A stretch of 64,000 bases of DNA from Thermococcus camini (GCF_904067545.1 NZ_LR881183.1:1120277-1184276); one strand, 5' to 3'. Counted from the first letter of the stretch, positions 1 to 8,570 are shown. Notes: a model not told the origin generated them from the sequence alone. A program made the numbers and translations.

Positions 1-1
1 C

Positions 2-760
2 CAACTTATATCTGCACTGGTAATCTTGGTGGTGGGCTACGTTCTGGCCAGGATAATCGTCGGCCTCTTCAAGAAGAGTCTTGGAAGGACAAAGCTTCCC
101 CCACTCGTAATAGAGTTCCTTGGGAGGTTTCTGGCAGTACTGCTCTACGTCATCGTCATGATAGTGGCGCTCGGTGCGGTTGGGGTCTCTGTATCTCCGA
201 TAATCCTCGGCCTTTCAGCGGTGATCGGCCTGATACTGGGCTTTGGTCTGCAGGACACACTGACCAACCTCTCAGCTGGCGTCTGGATTGCCGCTTTAAG
301 ACCGATTGACATCGGCGAAGTCGTGGAGGTAGCCGGACAGACTGGGAAGGTTGAAGCGGTTGGGATAATGAGCACAGAGCTTTTGACCCCTGACAACAAG
401 TTCATTACCATACCCAACAAGCTCGTCTGGGGTAGCGTCATAACCAACTACACAAGGATGCCGACGAGGCGCGTTGATGTGGACATAGGAGTTGCCTACG
501 GAACCGACCTTGACAAGGCAATAAAGCTCGCTATGGACCTGATGAAGAACCACCCGCAGGTTCTCGACGATCCTGAGCCAAGCGTGGTCATAACGGCGCT
601 CGCGGATTCCTCGATAAACCTTCAGCTAAGGGCATGGGCCAAGACAGATGATTACTGGGACGTAAAGGGGGACTTAACGAAGGGCATCTACGAGCTCTAC
701 ACGAAGGAGGGCATAGAGATACCGTTCCCACAGCTCGATGTTCACTTAAAGAGCGAATGA
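2..760 (+). CDS. MscS-family mechanosensitive channel (5' end off window)
   Basis: Small-conductance mechanosensitive ion channel that opens under membrane tension and releases solutes on osmotic downshock. The frame is open to the left edge, so the start codon lies outside the window; 252 residues are visible. Two hydrophobic helices are followed by the glycine/alanine-rich pore helix and the IGLILGFGLQDTLTNL stretch typical of MscS TM3, then the beta domain (RPIDIGEVVEVAG, EAVGIMSTEL, ITIPNKLVWGSVITNYTR) and the alpha/beta C-terminal domain ending near IPFPQLDVHL. These features match the family well. No operon partner is visible; the next gene is more than 100 bp downstream. Confidence 0.93.
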   Translation, partial: QLISALVILVVGYVLARIIVGLFKKSLGRTKLPPLVIEFLGRFLAVLLYVIVMIVALGAVGVSVSPIILGLSAVIGLILGFGLQDTLTNLSAGVWIAALRPIDIGEVVEVAGQTGKVEAVGIMSTELLTPDNKFITIPNKLVWGSVITNYTRMPTRRVDVDIGVAYGTDLDKAIKLAMDLMKNHPQVLDDPEPSVVITALADSSINLQLRAWAKTDDYWDVKGDLTKGIYELYTKEGIEIPFPQLDVHLKSE

Positions 761-874
761 CTTTCGTTTCTTCTCCCAATTTTCCGATGTTTTGCCCCCT
801 CTGATTTCTTAGATCTTTAATCTTGGACCAAAAGGTTCATATCTCTCCCGGCGTCATGTTCTCCGGTGGTTCTC

Positions 875-1555
875 ATGAAGAAGATAGGGATAATAGGCGG
901 AACAAGCCCCGAGGCGACGTGTTATTACTACAAGAAATACCTGGAGATAAGCAGGGAAAAGTTCGAGCCCTACGTCTTCCCCGAGCTGATAATCTACTCC
1001 ATAAACTTCAAGGAGTTCATCCACAACCCGAGGGGCTGGGATGGGAGGAAGGAGATACTCATAAAGGCCGCCAAGGCCCTTGAGAATGCTGGAGCCGAGA
1101 TAATATCGCTTTCAGCCAACACTCCCCACATAGTCTTTCCGGACGTCCAGAAAGCTGTAAACGTCCCGATGGTGAGCATAATAGACGCGCTCATCGAGGA
1201 TATGAAGAGGAGGGGCGTTAAGAGAGTTCTCCTCCTTGGGACGAAGACCACCATGACGGCCGACTTCTACAAGGACGCCCTCCGCGAGGCCGGTTTCGAG
1301 GTCATCACGCCAAATGAGGAGGAGATGGACGGGCTGAACAGGATAATCACGGAGGAGTTGATGTTCGAGAACTTCACCAGTAGGGACTGGGTGATTGGGC
1401 TGATAAACCGCTACATAGAAAAGGAAGACATTGAAGGCGTCATCCTCGGTTGCACTGAGCTTCCGCTGATAGTGAAGCAGGGAGATGTTAAAGCTGAGGT
1501 CTTCGACACCGTCGAGATTCACATGAGGAAACTCATCGAAGTGGCAAGCGAGTGA
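875..1555 (+). CDS. Aspartate/glutamate racemase-family protein lacking the first catalytic Cys
   Basis: Asp/Glu racemase-fold protein of 226 residues. The N-terminal IGIIGGTSPEAT loop and the C-terminal GCTELPL motif are characteristic. PLP-independent racemases normally use two cysteines; here the first site reads SLSANTPH, with Ala81 where the Cys of CNT would sit, while the second, Cys193, is present. Family members with a substituted first Cys exist and can be one-sided (specific for one enantiomer) or act on other substrates, so racemase activity on aspartate cannot be assumed. Start ATG 875 was chosen over GTG 866 because GGTGGT at 865-870 gives a suitable ribosome binding site. It is probably transcribed alone. 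Confidence 0.88.
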   Translation: MKKIGIIGGTSPEATCYYYKKYLEISREKFEPYVFPELIIYSINFKEFIHNPRGWDGRKEILIKAAKALENAGAEIISLSANTPHIVFPDVQKAVNVPMVSIIDALIEDMKRRGVKRVLLLGTKTTMTADFYKDALREAGFEVITPNEEEMDGLNRIITEELMFENFTSRDWVIGLINRYIEKEDIEGVILGCTELPLIVKQGDVKAEVFDTVEIHMRKLIEVASE

Positions 1556-1595
1556 TTTTTAAGCCCTTTTCTTCCCCTTCCTCCAGGTGGGAGAA

Positions 1596-1889
1596 GTGGA
1601 GATACGGGAATTCCAGGAGATGATTAGGGAAATCTACTTCCACAAGGACTCGAAGCGGGGCGTTGAGAGAACCTTCCTCTGGTTCGTGGAGGAAGTGGGA
1701 GAGCTGAGCGAGGCTATAAGGAAGAAGGACAGAGAAGCTATGGAAGAGGAGTTCGCCGACGTTTTAGCCTGGCTCGCGAGTCTGGCCAACCTTCTCGGGG
1801 TGGATTTGGAAAACGCGGCAAAGAAGAAGTATCCGGGAGTGTGCCCCTACTGCGGAAAGAAGCCGTGTGAATGCGAGGAGAAGTTTTAA
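1596..1889 (+). CDS. MazG-like nucleotide pyrophosphohydrolase with zinc-knuckle tail
   Basis: All-alpha NTP pyrophosphohydrolase of the MazG superfamily, about 97 residues, expected to hydrolyse (d)NTPs to monophosphates and pyrophosphate. The Mg-binding motif is visible as EEVGELSEAI followed by EEEFADVLAWL. The C-terminus carries a CPYCGKKPCEC cluster that looks like a small metal-binding extension beyond the catalytic helices. GTG 1596 is preferred because AGGTGGGA at 1585-1592 precedes it; GTG 1587, three codons upstream, lies inside that ribosome binding site and is less likely. A TTTTTAAG TATA-like box near 1555-1562 suggests an own promoter. Confidence 0.85.
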   Translation: MEIREFQEMIREIYFHKDSKRGVERTFLWFVEEVGELSEAIRKKDREAMEEEFADVLAWLASLANLLGVDLENAAKKKYPGVCPYCGKKPCECEEKF

Positions 1890-1923
1890 TTTTCTAACTC
1901 AAGAGCTTTCTTTGGGGGTAGTC

Positions 1924-2508
1924 ATGAAGCCAGAAGATGGGCCAATCACGCTTGGCGATGTAAAGCTCCTAGTGAGGGAACTGTTAGGATACACCATAAC
2001 AGACCATCAACTCAAAAAGGACTTGATGGAGTGGCTTCAGTCAAAGGGGCTAACCGTGGACGACGTTAGGATTCGAAGAGGAAAGAGCTTCAGGTACAAT
2101 CTACCCGTGGAATTCGTAGAGTATGAGCTGAAATTATGCAAGAAAAGACTAGAAGGGGAAACACTCTCCCGTGAACTGTATGGGGAGTTCCCCTTTGTGA
2201 AGATTCATCATGGAACGCTTGAGGAACTTTCGAAGAAATTCGAGAGACTACCCTCTCACGAGCTGTACCCCTTGGTCAAAGCCGCAATTAGAGCCGCCAT
2301 TGAAAGACGAAGTGCTTCTGCTCAAGCACAACTCGTCATTGAGTACACATGCTGGGGACTCTGTCACTCGCATCATAATCGGGCCACTTTCAAACCCATT
2401 GTCATACTCAACGTAAAATCTGGCCTTTTTATCATGGCAAGATACACCAAAGATGGTCTCGAGACTAAGCTTATAGAGGATCCATTTGTGCGACCACAAA
2501 TAAAATAG
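1924..2508 (+). CDS. Hypothetical protein, low-GC orphan
   Basis: Predicted soluble protein of 194 residues that I do not recognise. The N-terminal half (TLGDVKLLVRELL to KSKGLTVDDVRIRRGKSFRY) looks like a winged-helix-sized helical region, and the C-terminal half contains CWGLCHSHH, a possible metal site with two Cys and two His, followed by beta strands. Start ATG 1924 follows GGGGGTAG. The codon usage and base composition look more AT-rich than the flanking MazG and MFS genes, and it lies next to a decaying toxin-antitoxin pair, so the patch 1.9-3.0 kb may have been acquired. There is no transmembrane segment or signal peptide. Confidence 0.6.
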   Translation: MKPEDGPITLGDVKLLVRELLGYTITDHQLKKDLMEWLQSKGLTVDDVRIRRGKSFRYNLPVEFVEYELKLCKKRLEGETLSRELYGEFPFVKIHHGTLEELSKKFERLPSHELYPLVKAAIRAAIERRSASAQAQLVIEYTCWGLCHSHHNRATFKPIVILNVKSGLFIMARYTKDGLETKLIEDPFVRPQIK

Positions 2509-2528
2509 CAGTATGTAGTATATCCCAG

Positions 2529-2794
2529 TCACTCATACACGTTTTCCTTTTTCCAACTTTAATGATAAGAACAAGCAGTTTCTTCAGTTGGAGTTTCGTA
2601 AATTACCCGGTGCTCGCCCAAACGAACTCTGAACGTGTTCTCTCTCCCTTTGAGCTTTTGATATCAAACTTTTCAGAAGGAACCGGGTTGAATTTAAGCT
2701 CTTCAACCAACTCCCCAAACTTTCTCCTTACATTTTCTGGAGCATCTCTTAGTCTTTTCAGAACGTTCCTGTGAACAAGAACTTCACATACCAT
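2529..2794 (-). pseudogene. relE: RelE-family toxin, frameshifted three times
   Basis: Remnant of a type II ribosome-dependent mRNA endonuclease toxin. The intact frame from ATG 2794 gives VLVHRNVLKRLRDAPENVRR and KFNPVPSEKFDIK, then shifts. Reading the other frames recovers KLKGRENTFRVRLGEHRVIY, then LQLKKLLVLIIKVGKRK, then NVYE and a TGA at 2531-2529. One added base near 2648, one removed base near 2599 and one added base near 2543 restore a single frame of 88 residues, the normal RelE length, with the conserved F-R-V-R-L-G-x-x-R-V-I-Y core. All three lesions are in A runs on the coding strand. The ATG has an upstream GAGGTG. The present product would stop after 63 residues and lack the catalytic core. 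Confidence 0.8.
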
Positions 2795-2834
2795 TCAAAG
2801 CACCTCAAAGGTCAAGTTCACTCTTCGCCTCTTC

Positions 2835-3026
2835 TCAGGGCACTCCGTTTTCTAGGGTTTCTTTGGAAAGTTTTTCGAGTTCCTTAAGCTCCTCTTCGCT
2901 AACTTCCTCTTCCTCAAGCTCCTGAATCTTTAGCGTGAGCAGTTCCTCTTCTATTTCATCTAGCTTCTTTCTCATGAGCTGAATGTCTCGAAGTATGAGG
3001 GCAATGTTTGTACTCTCACTCATCAT
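2835..3026 (-). CDS. relB: RelB-like antitoxin, truncated by a nonsense codon
   Basis: Small acidic coiled-coil antitoxin of 62-63 residues: MSESTNIALILRDIQLMRKK is followed by EEELLTLKIQELEEEEVSEE and ends LENGVP. The stop is TGA at 2837-2835. Without it, the frame continues EEAKSELDL to a second TGA at 2807-2805, 10 bp before the toxin ATG. From family memory, antitoxins of this type continue GVP-W-E-E or GVP-W-E-D, so the TGA is probably a mutated TGG and nine toxin-binding residues are lost. The start is ATG 3026 or, with better spacing from GGTGAG, ATG 3023. It lies 18 bp after the MFS gene and could be read through from it. Confidence 0.75.
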   Translation of the reverse strand: MMSESTNIALILRDIQLMRKKLDEIEEELLTLKIQELEEEEVSEEELKELEKLSKETLENGVP

Positions 3027-3043
3027 CTCACCGTGTTCGTAGC

Positions 3044-4225
3044 TCATTTTAAAAGAATTAAACTTTGCGAATCCTTCTTTGCGCCCCTCAACAGAATCAG
3101 AAAACCTACACCCAGGAAAAACAGAGAAACCATGATGAGGCCCTCCATTATCCCCACTCGTCCGTAGAGCCGGCCAATTAGAACATTCAAAGTCCCGTTC
3201 AGGATTGCTGTAAACAGGGAGTAGAACGAGCCGATGGTGGCCCTCTTCTCGTCCGGAATCGCCCTTTGAAAGCGTCCCTGCCACTCCTTGAAGGCCTGAG
3301 CGAAAACGAGGCTACCCAGAACCAGTGTGAGGAAACCGAGGTAGCCGTTCAGCCCCGCGAGGAGTGTAAGGGCTGGAATCATGGCCGGAGAGTACCTGTA
3401 AAGGGTCGCTCTGATATTTCCGCCAAAATCGACGTACCACGAGAGGCCGCTGATTAGGGTGTAGCCGGCCGAAATCCACGAGACGACGAGGACAGAGGCC
3501 ATGACGCCGTAAAAGTAGAGCTGCATGAAGGAGGTGAAGGCTGTTAGAGGAAGCCCGATGACGTTCGCGTAGACGAAGAGCCAGAGGACTTCCGGGGAGT
3601 TCCGGATCAACCGCAGGCTTTCAAGCAGATGCCTGCCGTAGGAAACCCCGCTCCTCGCGGTGTCGGCGGGAACGGTTGCCAAAACAAGCATAGAAAGTAC
3701 TGTGAAGGGAAGGCTCACGAGAACGGCAAGACGCATGCCGAGCGAGTCTGCCATAAAACCACCGACAACTGTCCCAATGAAGCTCCCAGCCATTTCAAAC
3801 GCCCTCAGCCTCCCGTAAACTCTTGGATAATCCTTCTCCCGTCCGTCGCGGGATAATAGTTCGTAGAGCCAGCCGGTCTCAGCCCCCGTCAGGAAAGCCA
3901 GCGAGAGGGAGTTGAAGATTGTGGCCAGTATGACATCGGGGAAGGAGTGCGCGAGGTAGAAGAGGAGCGTCCCGGGAATCAGGAGGGCCTTGGATAGCAG
4001 AACGCTCGCCTTCTTCGAGATTTTGTCGGCGACGATTCCGGTCGGAACCTCGAGCAGGGCTACGAGGATTAGTGAGAGGCCCAATAGGAGGCCAATCTGC
4101 CCATCGGTGAGACCGAGGCTCCGGAGGTAGATTAGGTAGAAGCCCGAGTAGAACGTCAGGTGGAGGAGGTTTGAAAGGTAGAAGTGCCGGACGTAGTCCA
4201 TGGTGAAAGGTGAGGGGAGTTTCAT
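3044..4225 (-). CDS. MFS transporter
   Basis: Major facilitator superfamily permease, about 393 residues with roughly 12 membrane helices. The loop between helices 2 and 3 has PTGIVADKISKKASV, matching the G-x-x-x-D-(R/K)-x-x-R/K-(R/K) signature. It resembles drug-efflux type MFS proteins, but the substrate cannot be told. The frame is open far upstream; ATG 4225 was selected because an AAGTTTATTCC box on the coding strand lies about 35 bp before it and no ribosome binding site supports earlier starts. ATG 4201 (MDYVRHF) is an alternative. The antitoxin gene starts 18 bp after its stop. Confidence 0.85.
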   Translation of the reverse strand: MKLPSPFTMDYVRHFYLSNLLHLTFYSGFYLIYLRSLGLTDGQIGLLLGLSLILVALLEVPTGIVADKISKKASVLLSKALLIPGTLLFYLAHSFPDVILATIFNSLSLAFLTGAETGWLYELLSRDGREKDYPRVYGRLRAFEMAGSFIGTVVGGFMADSLGMRLAVLVSLPFTVLSMLVLATVPADTARSGVSYGRHLLESLRLIRNSPEVLWLFVYANVIGLPLTAFTSFMQLYFYGVMASVLVVSWISAGYTLISGLSWYVDFGGNIRATLYRYSPAMIPALTLLAGLNGYLGFLTLVLGSLVFAQAFKEWQGRFQRAIPDEKRATIGSFYSLFTAILNGTLNVLIGRLYGRVGIMEGLIMVSLFFLGVGFLILLRGAKKDSQSLILLK

Positions 4226-4510
4226 TAAAGGTTTTTCGATGTCCTGTTTAGGGGAATAAACTTCATTTCCATTCTCTTCGACTGCTCTACCGGTGTGATA
4301 GTTAGGAGGGTAGTAGTTACTACTGGTGTCCAAAGGTGCCCCCGAGGTTAAGGGGCAGGGGATTCCAGGTCCAGTCATAGAGAGGGTTTTTGGGGATTAA
4401 GAGGTCTAGGTTAGACTTCAATTTCATAACTCTTTTCGACCGACATCTTAACGGAAAGACTTTTATACTCCTGGGTGAACTATTCAATGCATTAGTCCGA
4501 GGTGATGTGC
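4226..4510. promoter_or_regulatory. Divergent promoter region between MFS gene and tldD
   Basis: This gap of about 285 bp contains a TATA box for tldD (TTTTATACT at 4461-4469, preceded by a purine-rich BRE) and, on the other strand, AAGTTTATTCC near 4258-4268 for the MFS gene. It also holds a perfect dyad AGTAGT-T-ACTACT at about 4311-4323 and a short GC-rich hairpin GCCCC...GGGGC around 4337-4356. No convincing RNA gene or short coding frame was found. Confidence 0.5.
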
Positions 4511-5926
4511 ATGGAGCTTCTGGAGTTCGCGGTTGAAAAGGCCCTCGAACTCGGCGCTTCCTACGCGGAAGCGAGGTTCGAGGAGAAGAACGGCACTTCC
4601 TTAGCAATGAAAAACGGCTCCCCAGAGGGGCTGGAGATTCTGGCAGATAAGGGAATCGGCGTAAGGGTTCTGGTCGATGGAGGAATGGGTTTCGCAAGCA
4701 CGAACGTCCTCACAAAGGAGAGCGTGAGCGAGGCCGTCAAGAAGGCCGTCAAGCTGGCAAAGGCAGCCTCTCGCGTTAGAAAGGAGCCGATAACTTTCAG
4801 CGAGGAGGACTTCCACCGCGTCTCCTACAAGGTCAAGATGAAGAAGGACTTCCGCGACTTTTCCCCGGAGGAGAAGCTTGAACTCCTGAAGAAAATCGAG
4901 GAGGAAGTCAAAGATACTGGCGTAAACGTGCCGATGCGCTACCTCGGCTACTCTGACCAGCTCTGGAAAAAGGTCTTTGTCAACAGCGAAGGTGCCTACG
5001 TCAAGAGCAAAATCCCGCGCGTTTCCATAACATACAACCTCGTGGTTTTTGAAAACGGCCAGATGGAGCAGGCCCCCTTCGTCCAGAGGGCCTTCTCTGG
5101 TGGCCTGGAACTAATCGAAAAGGACGAGCCGTGGAACTGGGCGGTAAAAGACGTTCAGGCCCTCAAGAAGCTCATCTATGAGGGGCAGAAACCACCTGAG
5201 GGGAAAGTGGATTTGGTCATAAGCCCGGAAGTGGCAGGAATAGCGGTCCACGAGAGCGTCGGCCATCCATACGAGGCCGACAGGATTTTCGGAAGGGAAG
5301 CGGCTCAGGCCGGGGAGAGCTTCGTAAAGCCGGACATGCTCGGCGAGAGGATCGGGAGTGAAGCCGTCACCGTCATAGAGGACCCGACGATACTGAACAG
5401 CTGGGGGTTCTACCTCTATGACGACGAGGGCGTCAAGGCGAGGCCGCGCTACCTTATCAAGGACGGAATCATCACCGAGTTCCTCACCAATAGGGAATAT
5501 GCCGCAAAGCTCGGGCAGCGGTCAAACGCTTCAGCCAGAGCCATCAACTACAACCGCGAGCCGATAGTGAGGATGGCCAACACTTACCTAGCTCCCGGTG
5601 ACCACTCCTTCGAGGAGCTGATTGAAGAGGTAAAGCTCGGCGTTTACATGGTGTCCTTCAACGAGTGGAACATTGACGACAGGAGATACCAGCAGAGGTA
5701 CATCGGAAGGGAGGCCTACCTCATCGAGAACGGCGAGATAAAGCACCCCGTCAGGAGGCCTATCCTTGAGATAACGACGAGGGCGCTCTGGAGCAGCGTC
5801 GATGCCGTCGGCAAAGAGGTCGAGTTCTTCCCGGGAACCTGCGGAAAGGGCGAGCCAGGACAAGGTGTCCCCGTCTGGATGGGTGGGGCGCACGCGAGGC
5901 TCAGGGGTATACCGCTCAGGTACTGA
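4511..5926 (+). CDS. tldD: TldD-family metalloprotease subunit
   Basis: Zinc metalloprotease of the TldD/PmbA family, 471 residues. TldD pairs with TldE to form a heterodimer that processes unfolded peptides, known in bacteria for microcin B17 maturation and CcdA degradation. The HExxxH zinc motif is visible as HESVGHPYEADRIFG near residues 250-265, and the C-terminal G-T-C-G-K-G-E-P-G-Q-G-V-P segment is typical of the TldD subunit. Start ATG 4511 is preceded by GAGGTGATG; GTG 4502 and ATG 4505 lie in that site. tldE follows after 10 bp, so the two are cotranscribed. No peptide-natural-product genes are adjacent. Confidence 0.94.
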   Translation: MELLEFAVEKALELGASYAEARFEEKNGTSLAMKNGSPEGLEILADKGIGVRVLVDGGMGFASTNVLTKESVSEAVKKAVKLAKAASRVRKEPITFSEEDFHRVSYKVKMKKDFRDFSPEEKLELLKKIEEEVKDTGVNVPMRYLGYSDQLWKKVFVNSEGAYVKSKIPRVSITYNLVVFENGQMEQAPFVQRAFSGGLELIEKDEPWNWAVKDVQALKKLIYEGQKPPEGKVDLVISPEVAGIAVHESVGHPYEADRIFGREAAQAGESFVKPDMLGERIGSEAVTVIEDPTILNSWGFYLYDDEGVKARPRYLIKDGIITEFLTNREYAAKLGQRSNASARAINYNREPIVRMANTYLAPGDHSFEELIEEVKLGVYMVSFNEWNIDDRRYQQRYIGREAYLIENGEIKHPVRRPILEITTRALWSSVDAVGKEVEFFPGTCGKGEPGQGVPVWMGGAHARLRGIPLRY

Positions 5927-5936
5927 GGTGGTGAAG

Positions 5937-7259
5937 ATGTTCGACGTTAATGAGTTTATCCTTAAAAAGGCCAAAGAGCTCGGCTTCGGCGACGTCGTCG
6001 TTCTCGGCTACGAGATGAACAGGCGTCAGGTCCGCTTCGCCAACAACGAGATAACCGTGGCCAAAAACTGGCACGAGAGGAAGGTGGAGCTCTTCGTCGA
6101 GCTTGAGAAGCGCGTTGCCGGAACGAGCATCACCGAGCTGAGCGAGGAGAACATCGAGCGGACCTTGAAAACGCTCCTGAGCAACATGAAGGGCATGTCT
6201 CCAAAGGAAGACTACTACGGAATCGCCGAAGGGCCGTTCGAGTACAGAGACATTCCGGAGACCTTCGATAAGGCGATAGTCGAGCTGGACGAGCCGAACG
6301 AGTACGTGGAAAGGGCAATCAATGCGGCACTTGAGGAGGGAGCCAAAAGAGTTGCCGGCGTTCTCTACACAGACCACAACAGGCTCTACCTCACCACGAG
6401 CAACGGGGTTGAAGCCTTCGACGAGGGGACGGGGATAGAGATAAGCGTTAGAGCCTTCATCGGCGACCTTGAGAGCGGGCACGGGACGAACTCGGTTCGC
6501 GTTCTCAAGAAATTCGACCCCGAATCAGCTGGAAGAAAGGCCGGTGAGATTGCAAAGCTCGCCCAGAACCCGGAGCAGGGGCCGGAAGGGAAGTTCGACG
6601 TCATCTTTGACCCCTTAGCCTTCGCCAACCTGCTGAGCTACATGAGCTTCATGACTTCAGCGTATGCAGCAGAGGCCGGTTTTAGCTTCCTGGTGAACAA
6701 GCTCGGCCAGAAGGTCGCCAACGAAATCGTCACGATAAAGGACATTGGAAACCTGCCCAACGGCTACGGAACGAGGAAGTTCGACGACGAAGGAGTTCCA
6801 ACGAGGGAAACGACGATAATCGAGAACGGAACCTTCAAGAGCTTCCTGCTCAACACGAGCATGGCAAAGAAGTACGGGACGGAGACGACGGCCAACGCGG
6901 GCCTTATAATGCCCCATGCGTGGAACATCGTCCTTGAGCCGGGCGACTACTCCAGAGAAGAGCTCTTCAGCGAGGTGAAGAGGGGAATCTACATCACCAA
7001 CGTCTGGTATACGAGGTTCCAGAACTACGTCGCCGGAGACTTCTCTACCATCCCGAGGGACGGCATCTTCCTGGTGGAGAACGGAGAGCTGAAGCCGATA
7101 AGGAACATCCGCGTCAGCGACAACCTCGGGAGGATCCTCCAGGGAATCAGGGCCCTCGGAAAGGAAAGCCACCACATCCACTGGTGGGAGGTCAACACTC
7201 CCGTCTCGACGCCCTACGTGCTCGTGGAGGACGTTGGCATAACCAGGGCGACGAAGTGA
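5937..7259 (+). CDS. tldE: TldE/PmbA-family protease subunit
   Basis: Partner subunit of TldD, 440 residues. It shares the TldD fold (NNEITVAKNW, AAEAGFSFLVNKLGQKV, NTSMAKKYGTETTANAG, FSTIPRDGIFLVENGELKPI) but has no HExxxH motif, as expected for the non-catalytic TldE subunit. Start ATG 5937 has GAGGTGGTGAAG directly upstream. The gene ends before a pyrimidine-rich tract (7260-7279) that probably terminates the tldDE transcript. Function of the archaeal pair in peptide turnover is inferred from the family; the endogenous substrate is unknown. Confidence 0.93.
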   Translation: MFDVNEFILKKAKELGFGDVVVLGYEMNRRQVRFANNEITVAKNWHERKVELFVELEKRVAGTSITELSEENIERTLKTLLSNMKGMSPKEDYYGIAEGPFEYRDIPETFDKAIVELDEPNEYVERAINAALEEGAKRVAGVLYTDHNRLYLTTSNGVEAFDEGTGIEISVRAFIGDLESGHGTNSVRVLKKFDPESAGRKAGEIAKLAQNPEQGPEGKFDVIFDPLAFANLLSYMSFMTSAYAAEAGFSFLVNKLGQKVANEIVTIKDIGNLPNGYGTRKFDDEGVPTRETTIIENGTFKSFLLNTSMAKKYGTETTANAGLIMPHAWNIVLEPGDYSREELFSEVKRGIYITNVWYTRFQNYVAGDFSTIPRDGIFLVENGELKPIRNIRVSDNLGRILQGIRALGKESHHIHWWEVNTPVSTPYVLVEDVGITRATK

Positions 7260-7279
7260 TGCTTTCCCTTTTTCTTTGT
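7260..7279 (+). terminator. T-rich terminator after tldDE
   Basis: Directly after the tldE stop the sequence runs TGCTTTCCCTTTTTCTTTG, a T-rich tract of the type that ends archaeal transcripts. A small perfect hairpin, ACCCC-ATTTT-GGGGT, follows at about 7307-7321, between this gene and the convergent MFS gene. Confidence 0.5.
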
Positions 7280-7370
7280 TAGGCGCATGATGTACATTTT
7301 AGTCCACACCCCATTTTGGGGTACCCATCCTAAATTTCATTTTTCAACGACGGTAGTAATAGGTCAAGAA

Positions 7371-8570
7371 TTACTCCGCAAGATGCCTCAGCTCCAGTGG
7401 CTCCCTGAGGGGGCCAAGGCTGGCCAGCTTGAAAACCGTCCCAAGAAGGAGGAATCCAACTCCAAAAACCAGCCTGGCTCTCGAAAGTCCCAAAAAGTCT
7501 GTCATAAACCCATAGACCACGTAGAAGATCGAAGTGAGAAGCGCCATCACCATGTTCCTTAGGGACAGTATCGTTGCCCGCTTCTCGCTTGAAACTCTCC
7601 TCTGGAACTCGACGGAAACGTTGAAGGTAAAGGCCGAGGCGAAGAGCGTTGCAAGGACGCCAAGTATTATTATAAAAGCCGGATTCGGGTAAAGGACCGA
7701 AAGAACCGTTGCGAGAGGCACACCCAAGGGTGCAGCCTCATGGAAGGCTTTTCCAACCCTGCCTTTAAGGGCAACGCCGAGATACCTCGGAACGGTTCTT
7801 ATCAGCACCTCAACAATTCCAAGAATTCCAAGGGTTCCCATTATTGTGGTGCCGAGGTAAACCGCCAGAACGTTTCCAAGGTATGGCTCGAAGAACTTCC
7901 TGAACTGATTGAGTGCGAGAGTCACCGAAAGCAGGTAGGCGATAAGCCACGCGATTTCCGGTTTCTTCAGCTCGCGCCACGCCCAAAGAACGTGAACTGT
8001 GTAGGGATGCTCAGGCCTCGAAAAGCCCATCTCCGGTATGCCCAGGGCCAGGGGGACCTGAACGGCCTGAAGGAAGACCGTGAGGAGTATTACCACCTCA
8101 AACCCAAGGAACTGGGCAATAAAAGCTCCCAGGATTGTTGTGGTTGAGGCAGTAACAAGAGAAAGCTTCTGGGCCGACCTCCAGATTTCTTTGAATTCAC
8201 CTTCTCTGTTCTCCGCTCTTAGATTGTCGAAGAGCCACGCCTGAAAGCTCCCGCTCACGAAGGAAGCCCCCAGCGTTCCCAATAGCTGAGAGACCAGGAG
8301 AACCCAGAAACTGCGAAGGAAGAGCAGAAGAAACGTCGCAAGGGGGATTATGGAAAGACCTATCAGAACGCTCGTCTTTCGGCTCACCTTATCCCCGACA
8401 ACGCCCGTGGGAACCTCGAAGAGAAAAAATCCCAGTCCAGAAACTGCAGTCGCGATGCCTATCTCACCGTAGCTCAGTCCGCGGGAAAGGTAGTAAATCA
8501 CCGCAATGTTGCCGAGGAAACCTGCATAGGTTAGGGCAAAGAGGAGCCTGAAACGGTCAAGCCAGTCCAT
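7371..8570 (-). CDS. MFS transporter
   Basis: Major facilitator superfamily permease, 399 residues and about 12 helices. PTGVVGDKVSRKTSVLIG is the loop 2-3 signature. It is a homologue of the MFS protein at 3044-4225 (both open with a D-x-x-R-x-F start, then E-V-P-T-G and S-x-K-x-S-V-L), so the two probably arose from an older duplication. ATG 8570 follows GGGTGGTGGG, and AATCTTAAATC at about 8608-8617 on the coding strand may be its TATA box. Substrate unknown; drug or metabolite export is a guess. Confidence 0.86.
   Translation of the reverse strand: MDWLDRFRLLFALTYAGFLGNIAVIYYLSRGLSYGEIGIATAVSGLGFFLFEVPTGVVGDKVSRKTSVLIGLSIIPLATFLLLFLRSFWVLLVSQLLGTLGASFVSGSFQAWLFDNLRAENREGEFKEIWRSAQKLSLVTASTTTILGAFIAQFLGFEVVILLTVFLQAVQVPLALGIPEMGFSRPEHPYTVHVLWAWRELKKPEIAWLIAYLLSVTLALNQFRKFFEPYLGNVLAVYLGTTIMGTLGILGIVEVLIRTVPRYLGVALKGRVGKAFHEAAPLGVPLATVLSVLYPNPAFIIILGVLATLFASAFTFNVSVEFQRRVSSEKRATILSLRNMVMALLTSIFYVVYGFMTDFLGLSRARLVFGVGFLLLGTVFKLASLGPLREPLELRHLAE

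Noticed and set aside
2562-2774. 70-codon plus-strand frame over the toxin remnant
   Set aside because: It is the reverse complement of the RelE coding region; the RelE motifs on the minus strand explain the sequence better.
4226-4510. Possible small RNA in the gap before tldD
   Set aside because: C and D box pairs and a tRNA or H/ACA fold were looked for and not seen; only a dyad AGTAGT-T-ACTACT and a short GC hairpin exist.
4511-7259. tldDE as part of a RiPP (ribosomal peptide) cluster
   Set aside because: No precursor peptide, cyclodehydratase, radical SAM or exporter gene sits with it; TldD/TldE pairs are general in archaea.
7307-7321. ACCCC-ATTTT-GGGGT hairpin as a bacterial-type terminator or riboswitch
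   Set aside because: Five-bp stem only and no T tail after it; archaeal termination is better explained by the T-rich tract at 7260-7279.
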